64,000 bases of DNA from Centroberyx gerrardi (GCF_048128805.1 NC_136005.1:3371941-3435940), one strand, 5' to 3'; shown: positions 23,471-44,600, counted from the first letter of the stretch. Notes: generated by a model from the sequence alone, not told the origin. Made by a program: numbers and translations.

Positions 23471-24177
23471 GTGCGCCGCAGTCTCAAAGAGGAGGTGGCA
23501 GATGCCTCTTCGAAACAACAAGAATTTGTGGTCGTTTAGGTAGGACTGGTTTTCCCTCACACTGGTATGAATGATGATATTTATACATGAACATGGACGT
23601 ATTGTGATAATTATTCGCTTAAGTAAGATCCAGTAAAGTTTAAATAGAATATGGCGGGCTGGTAGTGAAGCAAGCCAACCTTGTTTATCTAACGTTAGCT
23701 AACGGAAGCTAGCTGTAGCGAGCTAGCTTCATTTCAAGTCTAAAAGGAGGTGTTAAAATACTTTTATGGGCGTTAGTATTGTTTTAGAAAATGAATGCCC
23801 GGCCTCCGTGGTGTAATGGAAAGCCCATGTTAAAAGTTTTTGTTTAATTGGCAGGCTTGTTAACCAGTGCTAAATAACAAGCGTTGCATCAGCATTTTCA
23901 CCTGATGCAACGCTTATTTAGCAGTAATAAGCTTTATTGCATGATGATTCATTTCCACCTGCCATGAGACTCATTTAGTTAGTACAGCATCTACTGCGTT
24001 AGTTTCCGTCCTGAGTGGCTGTAGGTAATCATAGATGGCCTTAAAAAAAAGATGCTGCACGTTATAATCATGGTGAAATTACCTAAAATAGCCTAAATGT
24101 TTGTTTCATCATAGCTCATTTAGCCCAGTATAGAAGTGTTGTAACAAAGAAACGAGAAAAGACAGAGAGGCTTTTCC

Positions 24178-24322
24178 ACCCTGACATTATAAAATTCTGG
24201 GGGAAACACTGAATTATTGTAATTTGTTCAAATTTAAAGAAATTGAATATCGGCACAAAATGTCAGCTAAAATATCGGTGTTGGTATCAGCCTTCAAAAT
24301 CCCATGTCGGTCAAACCCTACT
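24178..24322 (-). mobile_element. Degraded hAT-like element end (copy 2)
   Basis: On the minus strand it begins TAGGGTTTGACCGACATGGG, continues with GATACCAACACCGATAT and ends near CAGTGTTTCCCCC, the same blocks as 1664-1836. It abuts the acceptor of the first ccdc124 coding exon. Confidence 0.45.
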
Positions 24323-24375
24323 GACTTCCTGTCCTGTCTCTCACTGCCCCTCCCAGCTGAAGAGCAGCCTTAGGG

Positions 24376-27300
24376 ATGCCGAAGAAGTTCCAGGGCGAGA
24401 ACTCGAAGGCGGCCACAGCCAAAGCCCGCAAGGCCGAGGCCAAGGCGGTGGCAGACGCCCGCAAGAAGCAGGAGGAGGAAGACGCTCTGTGGCAGGAGAA
24501 TGACAAACACGTGCTGAAGAAAGAGCAGAGGAAGGTGAGCCGGCAAGTTCAAATTTGTGACGGTAGGAGGAGTTGTGCTGAAAGAAATATCACAAAAGGA
24601 AATAAATCAGGATGACAAAAGTCTGTTTGTGATGTTGGCAGGAAACCTGTCTGTCTCCTTTGTTTTCTGTCACACAAACATGCACAGCTCTGAAGTGTAG
24701 GTGAGACAAGATGAAACTTTATAATTCCTTTGGGGAAATTGGGTCGTTCCATCAGTAAATAGTAGAAAAAATGTGATATTAAAAACAGCAGAGCATATGA
24801 GGGATATTACATACACATTATATAACACAATCGACAGTTACGCATCAGCATATTAAGTACAATTAAAAGTATGACATATATGAACAATAGCATGCATACA
24901 GAAAGTGCAGAATAACAGCAGTAGAGCATCCTGACATAAGAAATAATTGAAAAATTCGTACGATGGGTACAAGTCATGAAATCTCTTCAACAAAAGAGAT
25001 CTGATGAAACCTTGCTTTCTGTCTCTGCAGGATGACAAGGAGAAGAAGAGGATGGAGGCGCTGGAGAGGAAGAAGGAAAACCAGCGACTCCTGGACGAGG
25101 AGAACGCCCGGCTGAAGGGCCGAGCCATCAAGGAGGCCGCAGCCGGAGGAAAAATGACCCGCGCTCAGATCGAGGAGACGCTTCGCACCGAGCAGGAGCT
25201 GCAGCCGCTCAAAGAGAAAGGTAAAGTTCAGGGTGAAGATGATGAAGTGGTGCTCTTCTCAAAACCAATTTCTACTTTTGTGCCGAAGTGTCGCTGTAGC
25301 TCCGCCTCTTCAAAAATGTAACTGCGCGTAGGGCGATGCAAGACGGCAAGAACTGTGATTGGCCCACTTTGTATTTCCTCCTGCCTGTATCCGGTGGATC
25401 TGAGCCGATAGTGAAGACAACATGGAGCAGATGGAAGAGAGATGAGCTGCGGAGGTTCAGATACGCTCATCTGTACGACAGCTAATCTCTGAATTATAAA
25501 GATTACCAGATGTCTCTGAATTTGCGGTGAGAAATATCCAGAAGATGAGTTTCAGAGAATGTAAACACTACGACTTCTGTTGTTATTACTTCCGTGTTAA
25601 CAAAGCACCACACTGCCGTCTAGCGTTTCGCTGGTCTACACGCAGAACCGCAAATGCTCGCATCGCTGTAGACGCCTACGGTGTAGCTACGGTGAGTATA
25701 ACCAAGTACGGTATAACTTGGCCTTCAGGTGCTGGTGCTCGGCTGTTGATGGACACATTGGCAGGTGTGAGGATCGAACCTGCGATCTTACAGTTATGGA
25801 TGATCTCTTTAACCACGACGCCACCCTGTCATGATGTTTCTAACGTATTTTCTCCCCACAGAAATGAGCCACCTGGAGACTCCGCTGGAGGAGAACGTCA
25901 ACAGGATTATCCCAGATGAAGGAACTGTGGAGGCCAGAACAATAGAAGATGCCATCGCTGTGATGAGGTACTGATCATTTATCTCAGATCATTTGTCTTT
26001 ATGTCTTTATGTTCTGTATGTGTTTATGTTGTGTGATCCTGTTGTTTCTGTGCTGTCTGTGTCAAGATGAAACTCCGCACGTTGTTACAGTATTTCTCTT
26101 CGCACCAATGTCAGCCGAGAAAAATGATGAAAGCCTCAATCAAACCTGAATGCATCTGAAAATGATCAAGGATAACATTAAATGTCCAAGGACCTATTTC
26201 TATTGTGGCCCTTGGTCTAAAACTCCAAGTTAATACTATTTCCTTATGGTGTTGTCACAATACCAGAATTTTGACTTTTATACCAACACTAAGTTTAACA
26301 TCTAAAATGTTGATAATACTGTGATACCACGACAAACAACAAAAACCATCAAGCAATATCACAGAACTACCTCTGTGCTTTATTTTAACCAAAAGCACCA
26401 TGGAAAGCACCATACATTCAACATCAATAACAATAACTTAAATAACTTTATATCTGCAATGGGAATAACAAGGACTTAAATAAAACTTTGCGATAATGTT
26501 TTATTAAAATAGATTTCTGATAAATGTGTGGCGTAAGTTTTGACTTGAAACCAGAAGAGCACAAAGCAAATAACTAACAGACGTAGAATCAGCATTTAGC
26601 CAACTTTGGCTTTGTAACAGTATGAGTAAGCCTGCTAACAACAATAATACCGGGAGTTTGGACCCACGCTGACATGATGGTCGGCTGTCAACTAAGTCCT
26701 CCTTATTAATTTCAGCTGTCTGCATAAAAAAAAACCTAGCTTGGAGCGTGAACCCTTCAGATTGTCAGCCAGTTTAGGTGAACCGGGGTCCAGTTCAAGA
26801 CCTGGCAGACTGTTCGACAGTGTTGACTGCTGCACATCACTGTCGAGAGCCAGACTGACGCTCTGTCTGTTCAGTCCTTCTTTTAATTATTCCAATCCGC
26901 AAGTATACTCCCTCTGGAGGCAATTTCAGTTTGCAGAGCACATGGTGAAAGTATCGAACATTTATGAAATTAAATATTGAACTTTTTCGATGGTATCAAA
27001 ATAGTATAAAATCTCAGTTATCATGATAATACTCACCGCCTACCTAGCCAGATGTAGCCAATCCACAGATTTCATCAGCTCAACCAAAATTAACACTTAT
27101 TGCGGAAATTGTGTAAGTGTCAGAAGGTCGGCTTTTGGTTACACAAGCCACCAGTCAGATGCTAGCAGATTTTTTGTATGTGGCTTGTACCGTTCTGTTC
27201 GATTCTAAAAATCATATTTAGCTGCTAAAATAGTGAACATATCTCGTGAATAGCGACAGGGCGATATGGGGTTCAGGATTCAATACCAAAACGATATGAT

Positions 27301-27874
27301 GTAATAAAAATAATAATAAAAATAAAATTTCAATGACAACAAAGTCTGACTGTGCAAATCTTTCTAGTGATGGCATTGGCTGCTAGAGTGAAAACAACAA
27401 TTTAAAAATGTCATTACAAAGTGACAATAATATAATTTGGATGGAGAGCTTGTGATTAATACAGCAGAATAAAATGGAGCTAATATCGAGATTCATTTTT
27501 CTGACCCACGATGCGTATTGTCACATTTTGACACATGTTGAATTTTGATATATCGTCCCATCCCTACTCCTGAATGTTGACAATCTATCGGTCGCTGTGA
27601 CCAGTGGACAAAAAAAGCAAGTTTCGGGTTCTGATTCTCACCGCTCCCCCCTGCCTCCCTGTCTCGTAGCACGGGACCCGAGGACCTGGACCGCCACCCG
27701 GAGCGCAGGATGAAAGCGGCGTTCGCTGCCTACGAGGAGGCCAACATGGCTCGCTTTAAAATGGAGAACCCCAACATGAGGTTGTCGCAGCTGAAGCAGC
27801 TGCTGAAGAAAGAGTGGATGAAGTCACCGGAGAACCCCCTGAACCAGCGCTTTGCCAACTACAACACAAAGTGA
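24376..27874 (+). CDS. ccdc124: Coiled-coil domain-containing protein 124
   Basis: Complete 219-residue protein (human 223). CCDC124, the relative of yeast Lso2, binds idle 80S ribosomes near the decoding and tRNA sites and is also reported at the midbody. Exons: 24376-24534, 25031-25220, 25862-25967, 27670-27874; phases 0/1/2 all join. The start MPKKFQGENSKAA is the family N-terminus, with G at -3; an acceptor at 24356 shows that the 5'UTR continues in an upstream exon not confidently located. Residues 15-90 are a highly charged Lys/Glu/Ala-rich helix; residues 150-219 carry the conserved C-terminal domain with LSQLKQLLKKEWMKSPENP. A possible ATTAAA signal is at 28221. It lies between cluap1 and kcnn1 on the same strand; CCDC124-KCNN1 adjacency is also seen in mammals. 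Introns 2 and 3 contain mobile-element debris. Confidence 0.96.
25225..25700 (+). mobile_element. Possible Harbinger-derived fragment with MADF-like start
   Basis: In ccdc124 intron 2. After an ATG near 25421, the frame reads MEQMEER and, with one base skipped, ELRRFRYAHLYDS, which resembles the start of the MADF/Myb-like protein encoded by Harbinger elements (EVRRYxHLYD). The rest is noncoding and GC-richer than its flanks. Boundaries are not defined and the assignment is tentative. Confidence 0.35.
25764..25832 (-). mobile_element. tRNA-like SINE head, minus orientation
   Basis: On the minus strand: GGTGGCGTCGTGGTTAAAGA (A-box-like) and GCAGGTTCGATCCTCAC (B-box-like), spaced as in a tRNA gene. 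There is no complete cloverleaf, so it is a SINE remnant rather than a tRNA gene. It sits some 30 bases before the ccdc124 exon 3 acceptor. Confidence 0.5.
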
Positions 27875-30800
27875 ACGCACTCCCTCCTCCCCCATAACTC
27901 CATCTAAAAAACTGTCTACCTATGCACATTGGGAACTTTTACGGAAAATGCTATTATTTCACCCAAAAATTCGAGTGTTGCTGACGAAAGCTTCACCGCC
28001 GCCCGCCCAGAAACAATCTCTCCAATGCCAGAAGACTCAGCTTTGTTGTTCCATTCAGGTTTAGCGAGGAGAAGTCAATTTTTCCCGATCAAAGTCACAG
28101 CTGACGGTCATGAGTGTGTGTGTGTGGCCTCTGATGAGGCATTTAGGCATCCGATGAATTTTATTTACATGGTTTTTTTGAGCACTTCTTCAGGGGAGGT
28201 GGGAAGCCAGATGTTTTGAAATTAAAGTAACTTATTGAAGTTCACAACCCCATTATCGGCATCTCTTTTTGCTTTCGATTGCGAGACTTTGCGCTCTGCC
28301 CTCTTTCTGCATATCTGGGGTTAAAAGAAGTCAATGGCTGAAGTCGGAGCTGAGCTTGTTGCAGATATTGTTAGCCTGCTGTTGTGAGATGCTAATTCAG
28401 AGGAGAAGTTGGAGTTACTGTTGACTATAGTTTTGCATCCAGAGTAGAAAATGAGCACCAACCAAATCCTGGTAAATTTTAGCTATAGCTGGAAATTATG
28501 TCTACCCTACTAGCTGCTTTGGCAGGTGACTAACCAGGTTTGTTTCTGTTCTAAAGATCAGTTTGTCTGCTAAAATAACAAGAGTTGGTCTTGAATTTTC
28601 AAGCCGCTGGAGCCGGTGGATGGAAAGTCTTGCCCTGACTGAACGCGGTGCATTTTATATCACAATTTCCTCATCATGTTATAGACGGGACAGGTTTTGG
28701 TTTCCTATGACTCCTCATGTAATCAGAAGTATGGCAGGATGGCCCAGTGGTTAGAGAGATTATCAAGATGTTGCAGGTTCAATCCCCACATTAGCCATTT
28801 TTTCTGTCATAGTGTCGTTGAGCCAGACACCGAACCCCCACCTGCTCACTACATCGCTCTGGATAAGAGCGTCCGTTAAATACAGGAAATGTAAAATGTG
28901 AATTTACTGTAACTCTTGACTCTGGAGTTGGTGCTGCTGCTCCAGTCCCTGCAGTGTTACCAGTGAACCCTGCAGCTCAGTAAGTGTTCACACAACAAGT
29001 ACTGACATCTTCACTAGCTGTTCAGCCATGTGCATGCCTTACCATAGTTAGCTGATGGCTCTCCTCCAGTAATTCAAGGCATCGTCCTCAGCGTGGTTTG
29101 GTTGATGATTGCTAAGTGCAAGATAGATTCCAGCAAAGACTGAATTTGAGGTATCCAATGAATATTATTTGCCATCAGTCTGTGAATGCCAGAGTGGGAA
29201 GTTAACACCAGCCAGAAGCCAAATGCTGTTAAATTCTGTCTGTGGCTGGTTTATCTGCTTTAACCAAGAAAAACAAAACTGTCACCACGTCACCTGATAA
29301 CCAAGGTGCATGAGCTAGAAAAAGGTAGAAAGAAAGAACAAATTAACTTACTCTTAGAGGCCGATGGACGCTTTAAAAATGTCTTTATTGCTACAGAAAA
29401 AAACAACGCAGAAAGCCCGCATCGGGGTAACATAACCAAAACGTGTCAGTCTGCTGCTACTGTCTTTCATTCATCGGTTTCGCAAGAGTAGCTGAATTTT
29501 TTCTTCCTTATCTGCTCCGCCAGACTCTTTGGCCTATAGCCAGCCATGACTTTGAGGTCCTATTCTATTTCAAAAACATACTGGGTCGGTAAAAGAGTGA
29601 AAGTGGTTGGTGAACTTTGAGATCACCGGCCGCTGTGGCCTGTGAACAAAAAAAAGTTAAGTTTCCTGCCCCGGTCAGCGGTGATGTCCTGATCCTTCAC
29701 TCACAGTTTTGCTGGTTCTGTGTTAAACCTGAGGGCTCATGATGCGGTGTGTGAGTGTGCATGGTTGCAACCTTGCTTTTACACTCCTGCCATTTTTACT
29801 ACCAGTCACTAATCGCAAACCTATTAATGAAATGAGTTACGTCAGAGCAGAACTGGGGCGTAACTCTGCTGTTTGGAGAAATTGCATAGGAAGTTTACCA
29901 TTTCAGCTCCAAGGCCACCAATAAAATTGCGTCTACAAAATTCACTGCTTAAAGAAATGCTTCCTGTTTGTTTGTCGCACCCCAACAACATCACAGCAGG
30001 GTTTGGGTCCAACACAGCCATGGTCATAGTTGTCGCTTTTTGAATGAGGCTGGTAATTATTTATATGGCGGACGACGGTGTCCGGTGCCGCCGTCGGTCA
30101 CAAAGGTTTTCTCCAGCGCAGCAACATTCACACACTGAGCTGCTGAGCCAGCAAGCTGCAGGCTTTGTAGGTTTGTCTGATGCCAGGTGGAGAGAGAGCA
30201 AGCAGGGACACAACTGGGCTAACGCTGCCAAAACTCAGCCTGCCCACCTTTAAGATCAGATTAACTTTACTGATCACAGAGGGGAAATAAGGTTGTTGCA
30301 GAAGCATAGAATAGGATATAGATAAAACACATGAAACTATAATTATTTGGATTACTGAAATGCGGTTTATCTGCATAACAGGGTTCCTACACAGGTCTGA
30401 ATAGTCTGGAAATGTATGGAAAGTGAATTTGATCATTTCCAGGTCTTGAAAAGGTTGAGAATTGCACAATATCATACTAATAATAATAAGCTTTATTTAT
30501 ATAGCACTTATCGAAATACAGTTACAAAGTGCTATACAGTCAAAATAAAAGAAACACCAACGACAACAATAACTGCTAAAAGAGAAAAAGTAAAATAACA
30601 ATAGGATGGAACGATAAAAAGGCAAAAACAGAATAAAAGCAACATAAAAGAGTAAGCAAGGATCCTAAACAGACTTAAGAACAGGAGAGGAGTTGACTTA
30701 AAAGCAGAAGAGAAGGCCTTCTTAAACAAGTGGGTTTTGAGAAGAGATTTAAAAGATGATACTGAGTTTGCAAGCCGCCTTCTTCAGGTAATATAGATCT

Positions 30801-32376
30801 TTATGATATAAACACAGGATGCTGTACAATAAATAGCATCAGACTGACGCATGTTGCATAAGAATTGGTCTGTTTAACAAAATTAAGCAATTAGTACTAT
30901 TCAGATTTGTTTTATGCTTCTTGGTTGTTTTTCTTGTGATGATCGCCGACATAATTCACCCCCCTCTTTACTGACGCTACACCTGAGTGCAACTTTAATC
31001 TAATGAATACTAACAACGCCACAGGCAGCTCATTTACATTTCAAACCCTTGAAATTTACTTTAAACGGCTATTGAGTGTCTATTTTAAGCAGCTTTGATC
31101 TATTTAAATGTTAAAAAAGGACATACAAATTGCTGGTCCAGGTTGTTATATGTATCTCTATAACTCAGAGATGTAAGATGAAGCGGATCACTTGAGTAAT
31201 TGTTGAAAACCGTTCTTGGCCGCAAAACATCTTCTGTTTACCTCACTGTGTTGCAGAGAGCTGAATCAAGTTGTTGAACGGATTATATTTTTATTCACAG
31301 CAACGTGCCAGATGTAAAATGTATTTCGGTTTGATTTATGCTATTTTTTGTTTTTATAAAACACAGATACAGTACTGTGCAAACGTCTTAGGCATATAAA
31401 GCGAAGATGCTTTCAAAATAATGAAATGAAAAGTTTCCAAATATTAAAAAATGTACTATAAAGAGCAGTCTACTGACACACTAATGAAGAGGGCAAACAA
31501 ACATCTAAGATAAAAATTATATAAAAAATCTAGGGTGCCTAAGACGTTTTTGTTCCCAAACTGGACCTGAACCAGTTGGAAAAAAGCAACACCTGCTCTT
31601 ACAAATTGATTGATAACACAAGATGAAAACAAATTCTGATGCTCTTCAGAAAGGTAGTATGTAATGTAAGTCATTGGTTGACAAAATGACAACACTTCTA
31701 CAGACTGAATCATCTACATTTTGAAGATCTGGAAGGATAAACTTCAGGTAATGATTTTTGTTTTGTTTTGGAATAGATCTGTTCATACGTTTCTGACTGA
31801 ATGGTTCCTGCGGTGACTGCGGTTAGATCTCCTGTGACATAATTGATGAGACGGTTCGTCAAGGCCTTGAATGCACCAGACTCATTCAGGCCCAGATGTA
31901 AAAAAAAAAAAAAAAAAAAAAAGGGCCACTTTTGTGCGGCGCGGCCCTTGTGGCGGAGGAGATAAGAGACTCTGTGAAGGCCTTTGAACCACAGAGCATC
32001 AATGACAAGTTCGCCTGACCTCTTATTTTCCTCGACCAGTTCCCCTCCTCTCCCCCCGGCAACCAATCAATCCACTTCCCTGTTTACATTGATCTCTCTT
32101 TGAGCTGATATGTCTGATGTTCCTCCTTAACACTCTGATCTGATGTTTCACGCTCTTTTTCTTCTGCATCCCAACCTGTTGCTTTACCCCCCCCACCTCC
32201 CCCCACCCATCCCTTTGCTATTTGCATGGCAGCCTTTTACCAGGCCAGCTGCTGCCCTTTTCTTTCTTCAAATTGAATTCTAATCATTACTTTCAAAGGA
32301 AAGCGTCTCCACTGCTCCTCTGTCAAGTGTGGGACTGGGAGGAGGCAGGCTGCCGTCCGGCGCCCACTCAGTCGGC
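27875..32376. other. Large ccdc124-kcnn1 spacer
   Basis: Repeat-rich spacer with no supported exon. It holds the ccdc124 3'UTR (possible ATTAAA at 28221), a SINE at 28731-28905, GGCTGGT-type dispersed repeats (28462-28610, 29190-29300, 29620-29680), a copy of the GGTTCCTACACAGGTCTG repeat (about 30383-30470), an L2-like tail on the minus strand (30474-30560) and an A-run (31899-31922). Confidence 0.55.
28731..28905 (+). mobile_element. tRNA-derived SINE, plus orientation
   Basis: GGATGGCCCAGTGGTTAGAG (A-box region), GCAGGTTCAATCCCC (B box), a short body, and GCTCTGGATAAGAGCGTCCG followed by TTAAATACAGGAAATGTAAA, the L2-type 3' tail that many fish SINEs share. Intact order from head to tail. 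Confidence 0.8.
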
Positions 32377-32462
32377 TCTTCTTAACACTTTCCCTCCACC
32401 GGCTGACGGCGCTTCCCATTAACACCCTGCTTCTTCAAGTTTGGACGAAGAGGAAGAGGAAG
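32377..32462 (+). other. Candidate 5' untranslated exon of kcnn1
   Basis: A GC-richer stretch among AT-rich DNA ends in a purine-rich segment and a good donor (GAAGAGGAAG/GTAAGG at 32462). The first kcnn1 coding exon starts at an acceptor (about 34355), so an upstream noncoding exon is required. No other candidate is clearer, but this is a guess from splice signal and composition. Confidence 0.22.
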
Positions 32463-32809
32463 GTAAGGATCATCTGCGGTAGTTGGGATTTGGTAGTGAT
32501 TTGTTTATTTGTTAAGTGGAAAAGAATGAAAATGAGCAAAAAGCCAGGTCCAGATGCTGAATTGCACTTGAAGATTTTCACTCCAAAATGAGACGTCCAT
32601 CGTTTGGATAAACTGATCCCTGCTCTTAGAAAGTGATTGTTGGCTTCAGTGGCGAATGATTGCTGGATTTTAAAGCACATTATGGGTTACCATTACAGTT
32701 GTCACACAGTTATCTTTAAACATTTGCTTATACTCAGGTTTATATTGGAGGGTGAACCCATAGACTCAGTTTGCAGGAACACAGTTTACACACCTTTTTT
32801 AGGCCAATC

Positions 32810-32935
32810 TTCAGGAGGTAAATTCATAGTAAGTAGTATCAAACCTATGTAAGTTACATGAGGATCGGGTCTGTCAAAGAAATGAAAAGATAAGTTACTG
32901 CTTTACTGAAAATATAATAGATTTTTGTTTGTTTT
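32810..32935 (+). repeat. Dispersed repeat unit, copy 1 (with 39165-39290)
   Basis: Shares TAGTATCAAACxxAxGTAAGTTA, GGTCT..AAAGAA and CTGAAAATATAATAGATTT with 39165-39290, in the same orientation. One copy lies upstream of kcnn1, the other in a kcnn1 intron. Family not identified. Confidence 0.6.
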
Positions 32936-33342
32936 GGTGGTTGCTTGACGTAGTGCTAGTGGTCGTAGTTTACCCACCTTTTTATTTACCTCCACCTTAC
33001 AGATTATACAGAATAGTTCAGTTTAGGATCATATAATAATCTCTGGTATATCTGTGGATATCTACAATTTGTAATGAAACTTTTCAATTCTTTAGACTGG
33101 ATTTAAATTTTACTCTTTTAAAAGTATAATTTAGGTATAACCTCAAATCTAAAATTGTAATGTAGGTTAAATGGAAATGTAACAGCACCACTCAGCAGAC
33201 AGCCGTTAATGGAATATCTCTAATTCACAGAGAAATGTGTTAGTGGCTCTATGGGATACAGAGTAACTGAACTTTAGTTTGTTTTTTTCTAAAATGAGAT
33301 ATCGAGATGCCTACACTTACAGAATGACAGATAACACAAAAT

Positions 33343-33344
<2 letters not shown>

Positions 33345-33376
<32 letters not shown>
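33345..33376. repeat. (TA)n microsatellite
   Basis: About 16 TA units in the AT-rich region 1 kb upstream of the kcnn1 coding start. Confidence 0.9.
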
Positions 33377-33380
<4 letters not shown>

Positions 33381-34136
33381 ATAATGGCAACTTTTTAAAC
33401 CCTAGTAGGTAACGTAAGTCCCTCATTAATAGAATAACACTTTAACAACACTTATACTGGCTATTCAATATTCTTGTGCTTTTGATTGGTGAATTTCTGC
33501 TATTTATATTTTTTCAAAAAGGATATACAGCATTGTGGAATAGATCTGTGTAATTCTCTCAGCCTTTCTGATTTCCATGTTGAGTAGAATAACATCAGCG
33601 GGGTTCACATCTGCTTTTGACATGCGTTTCCCATTCACAACCAGCTGAGCACAGAGCCCACGCTAAACAAATCCTACTTGTTTTTTTTTTACAGACATGT
33701 TTTGTCCATAAATAACCTCTGTGACCACTCTATTATTAGGGTTCAGCTTCACGTCAAATTTATGTTTAATGTGCTTTTAATGAACAGTTTTGTCACAATG
33801 TATTCACAGAGAGCAAAGGACATAAATACAGACAAAAATAAGAGATAAAGAAGAACAAGTGTGTGTGCGCTCTCACCCACACCTGTGAGTTTTAAAGGAG
33901 AGTTTATTTCCAATGACAAATTAAAATTGAGTATGTGAGAATTTGCTACAACTTTGTTTTTGTTTTTTTTACTGTTGTTTTATGTGTTTTGAGTTATGAG
34001 CTCTCAAGATCGAGGAACATGCAATTATTTGACATCTTCAAACTGCATTGCCCAAGATAGTTGAAAGGAAATTTGGGGAAACTTGGCCAGGACTCATCAG
34101 ACTTTCCTACCCTGCCAGAAGCATGAAAATAAAGTA

Positions 34137-34290
34137 GATCATTCATGGAGTGTCCTGTTGGTGCACAACATGTGACCAAGACATCCTGGGTTCAAATCTG
34201 GTCTGGGACCTTTGTTGCATGTCATCCCCCTCTCTCCCATCCTTCCTGTCTCTCTTCACTGACTATCAAATAAAGGTGAAATGTAATAAA
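34137..34290 (+). mobile_element. tRNA-derived SINE, plus orientation
   Basis: GTGTCCTGTTGGTGCACAAC head, CCTGGGTTCAAATCTGG B box, GTTGCATGTCATCCCCCTCT, TCCTGTCTCTCTTCACTG and CTATCAAATAAAGG tail: same family as the minus-strand element at 9305-9487. It ends about 80 bases before the first kcnn1 coding exon. Confidence 0.8.
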
Positions 34291-34372
34291 AGTAATCAAT
34301 CACTCATTTTATGTTTACACTGTACAGAACAGTCAAAACTCTGTGTTCTAGTTGCAGCTCTGCAGTGAAGCT

Positions 34373-42498
<8,126 letters not shown>

Positions 42499-42509
42499 GC
42501 CTAACCTAG

Positions 42510-42775
42510 ACCTTTATTTATCCGGGGAATCGGAGCATGCGTGCTCTTTTTCAGCAACGACCCGCTACACATTCATACAGTTACACACATTCACTCCTGG
42601 GAGCTGCCCAGTAGACCACAGTCTTATACTGAGCAGCTCCACTGGGGGGGAAAGTGCCTCACTCAAGGAGACTTCAGGGGAAGAGGAGAGCGTTACTCAT
42701 TCATTCATTCAGTCCAGGGATTCAAACCAGCGGCCTTCTGATCACTAGCCCACTTTTCTAAACTCTAGGCCAGGG
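42510..42775 (-). repeat. Dispersed repeat directly after the kcnn1 stop
   Basis: A typical fish dispersed element: CCTTTATTTATCCGGGG.., CTGAGCAGCTCCACTGGGG, CCTCACTCAAGGAGACTTCA, and a tRNA-like complement GGGATTCAAACCAGCGGCCT..CTAGGCCAGGGG. It begins about a dozen bases after the TAG at 42498, so it would be kcnn1 3'UTR. Confidence 0.5.
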
Positions 42776-42914
42776 GTTCTCAAATGTTTCCCCCCCTAAA
42801 TAGACAAACATTAGTCCACAGACCCCATGTGATAAGATTTTGTCCTTTGTCCGTATGGGAATATTTTTGTTGTCAGCTGTGCCTTACTGCAGAGTGCAGA
42901 GCTACATAGCAGAG

Positions 42915-43390
42915 GTGGGGACTCGAGTCACATGACTTGGACTCGAGTCAGACTCGAGTCAAAATTTTAATTTCTTGAGACTTGACTTGATGCATGAAGA
43001 GAAGACTTGAGACTTGACTTGGGTTCTGGTGACTTGGGACTTGACTCTGACTTTGACGACTTGTAAAGGTTTCTAAAGTCTTGACTTGAGATCTTGTGTT
43101 TGTGTAAATGACTTAGATTGAAAGTGATGAGATTTGTTCCAGCAGACGACTGAATTTAAATTCTGTTTTCTGAATTTGTATGGAATGATTGAATTTATTG
43201 AAGTTGAAACTGATTATAGAAATCAAACTCATGATGCTCTTACCAAGTTTTTATCCTATTAAAACCATATTGCATTGAAAAGTCCTAGATATTTAGTTTT
43301 CTTTAAGATATTAAATTGATACTGGACTCTTGATTTGTTCTGACTTGACTTGCTGTTCTACATTTAGACTTGAGACTTGTACATGGACAT
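42915..43390. repeat. GACTTGACTCGAGTCA dispersed repeat
   Basis: Repeated, partly palindromic GACTTGGACTCGAGTCA / GAGACTTGACTTG motifs crowd the first 170 bases and reappear at the end (GACTTGACTTGCTG..AGACTTGAGACTTG). Such blocks are common in fish genomes; ends are not sharp. Confidence 0.55.
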
Positions 43391-44518
43391 TAACAGTGTA
43401 GACTATTTGTAGGAAGATACAATTTGTCAGAGTGAAACCTGATTAAACAGGCTTTCTTATACAGCCTGTAATTGAGATAATTTCACAATTATGATAAGTT
43501 GAAGTTATGATTACTTTATAGTTTTGTTTTCATTCAAGTTAGGTGGACGTAATTTGTCTGTTATGTTTGTTTTGCTGCTTCTTGTAACTTTCCCTATGTA
43601 TGTCTTATATGTGTATGTGTGTTTGTTTTTATTCTTCTATTGTGAAGCACTTTGTACTTTGTGTAAGAAAAGTGCTATAGAAATAAAGTTGATTATTTAT
43701 TATTATTAATAATAACTTGGGGAACCGCTTTTATTTTGTAGGCCTTAACCTACACAAAGCTCAGTTTTTCTTTATATTTTAGTTTGAAACATTAGCAGAT
43801 GAGTCTCAGTCTCAGTAGATGAGAGAGAATATCTCTCACAAGTGATGTTTACCTTTGTTATAGTTGAATAACCCTTTTGACATTTGATCTGTGTAGCAGC
43901 CGCAGAATCACTCGTCTGTTAACATTTCATTTTACACTTCTCCTTTTACTGTAGATACAAAAGCCTATTTATTAAATCGCTGTAAAGAAACCTTTTCAGA
44001 ATGCAGCCCTGTGTTTGTTCAATCAAGAAAATCAAAATCAAGAATAAATGTAGACTAAGCTACTTTTCACCAGTTGCGGTTTCTTTATATTTTCCAGTCA
44101 CAGGATTAATCCAATAACTAGATTTTTAAGATTTTTAAATAACTAGAGTTTTATTCTAAAATTGGATATCAACCATGTGAATAAAGTTACACCCACTCTT
44201 ACATAATGACTGATGGCATAATATGAAGACAAATTGTACTACTTGTTAAATGATAGTAGGTGGAAAATGCCTATAATTTGATATATATTCGAAATGAAGT
44301 TGTGCAGTGTTTCTGTGTCAGGTCAACAGCTGGTTGTCCAGCAGGTGGAGGAAGGCTGGACTCAAACTGTCAAACTGTGATGCTGGCAAACCTGGGCCAA
44401 GTTTATACAGTATAATAAACCATAAGAGAGCTGGTAGGTAACAAGGCTAGAGTCAGTGGCAGTAGGTCTGTTATATTTCATAATTGCTCTATTTATTGGG
44501 CTGTATGCAGAGCAATTA

Positions 44519-44561
44519 TACACACACACACACACACACACACGTATACCCAGATACAGAA

Positions 44562-44598
<37 letters not shown>

Positions 44599-44600
44599 AC
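44519..44600. repeat. Two (CA)n microsatellites
   Basis: CA runs at 44519-44543 and 44574-44600, separated by a short CT-containing segment, about 300 bases upstream of the uhrf1 promoter motifs. Confidence 0.95.

Larger units (their letters stand above)
23059..24356. other. Spacer between cluap1 and ccdc124
   Basis: AT-rich sequence with a GCTAGC-rich patch (about 23690-23730), a short tRNA-like SINE head (CTCCGTGGTGTAATGG, 23814) and a hAT-like element end at 24178-24322 that stops about 30 bases before the exon carrying the ccdc124 start. The ccdc124 noncoding exon and promoter should be here but are not firmly located. Confidence 0.45.

Noticed and set aside
23806..23835. tRNA-like start CTCCGTGGTGTAATGG
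   Set aside because: No B box or acceptor-stem partner follows, so it is a SINE head fragment rather than a tRNA gene.
27255..27565. Possible fourth hAT element (GGGCGATATGG .. ATATCGTCCCATCCCTA)
   Set aside because: Ends are only partly inverted and no 8-bp duplication could be found; too degraded to claim.
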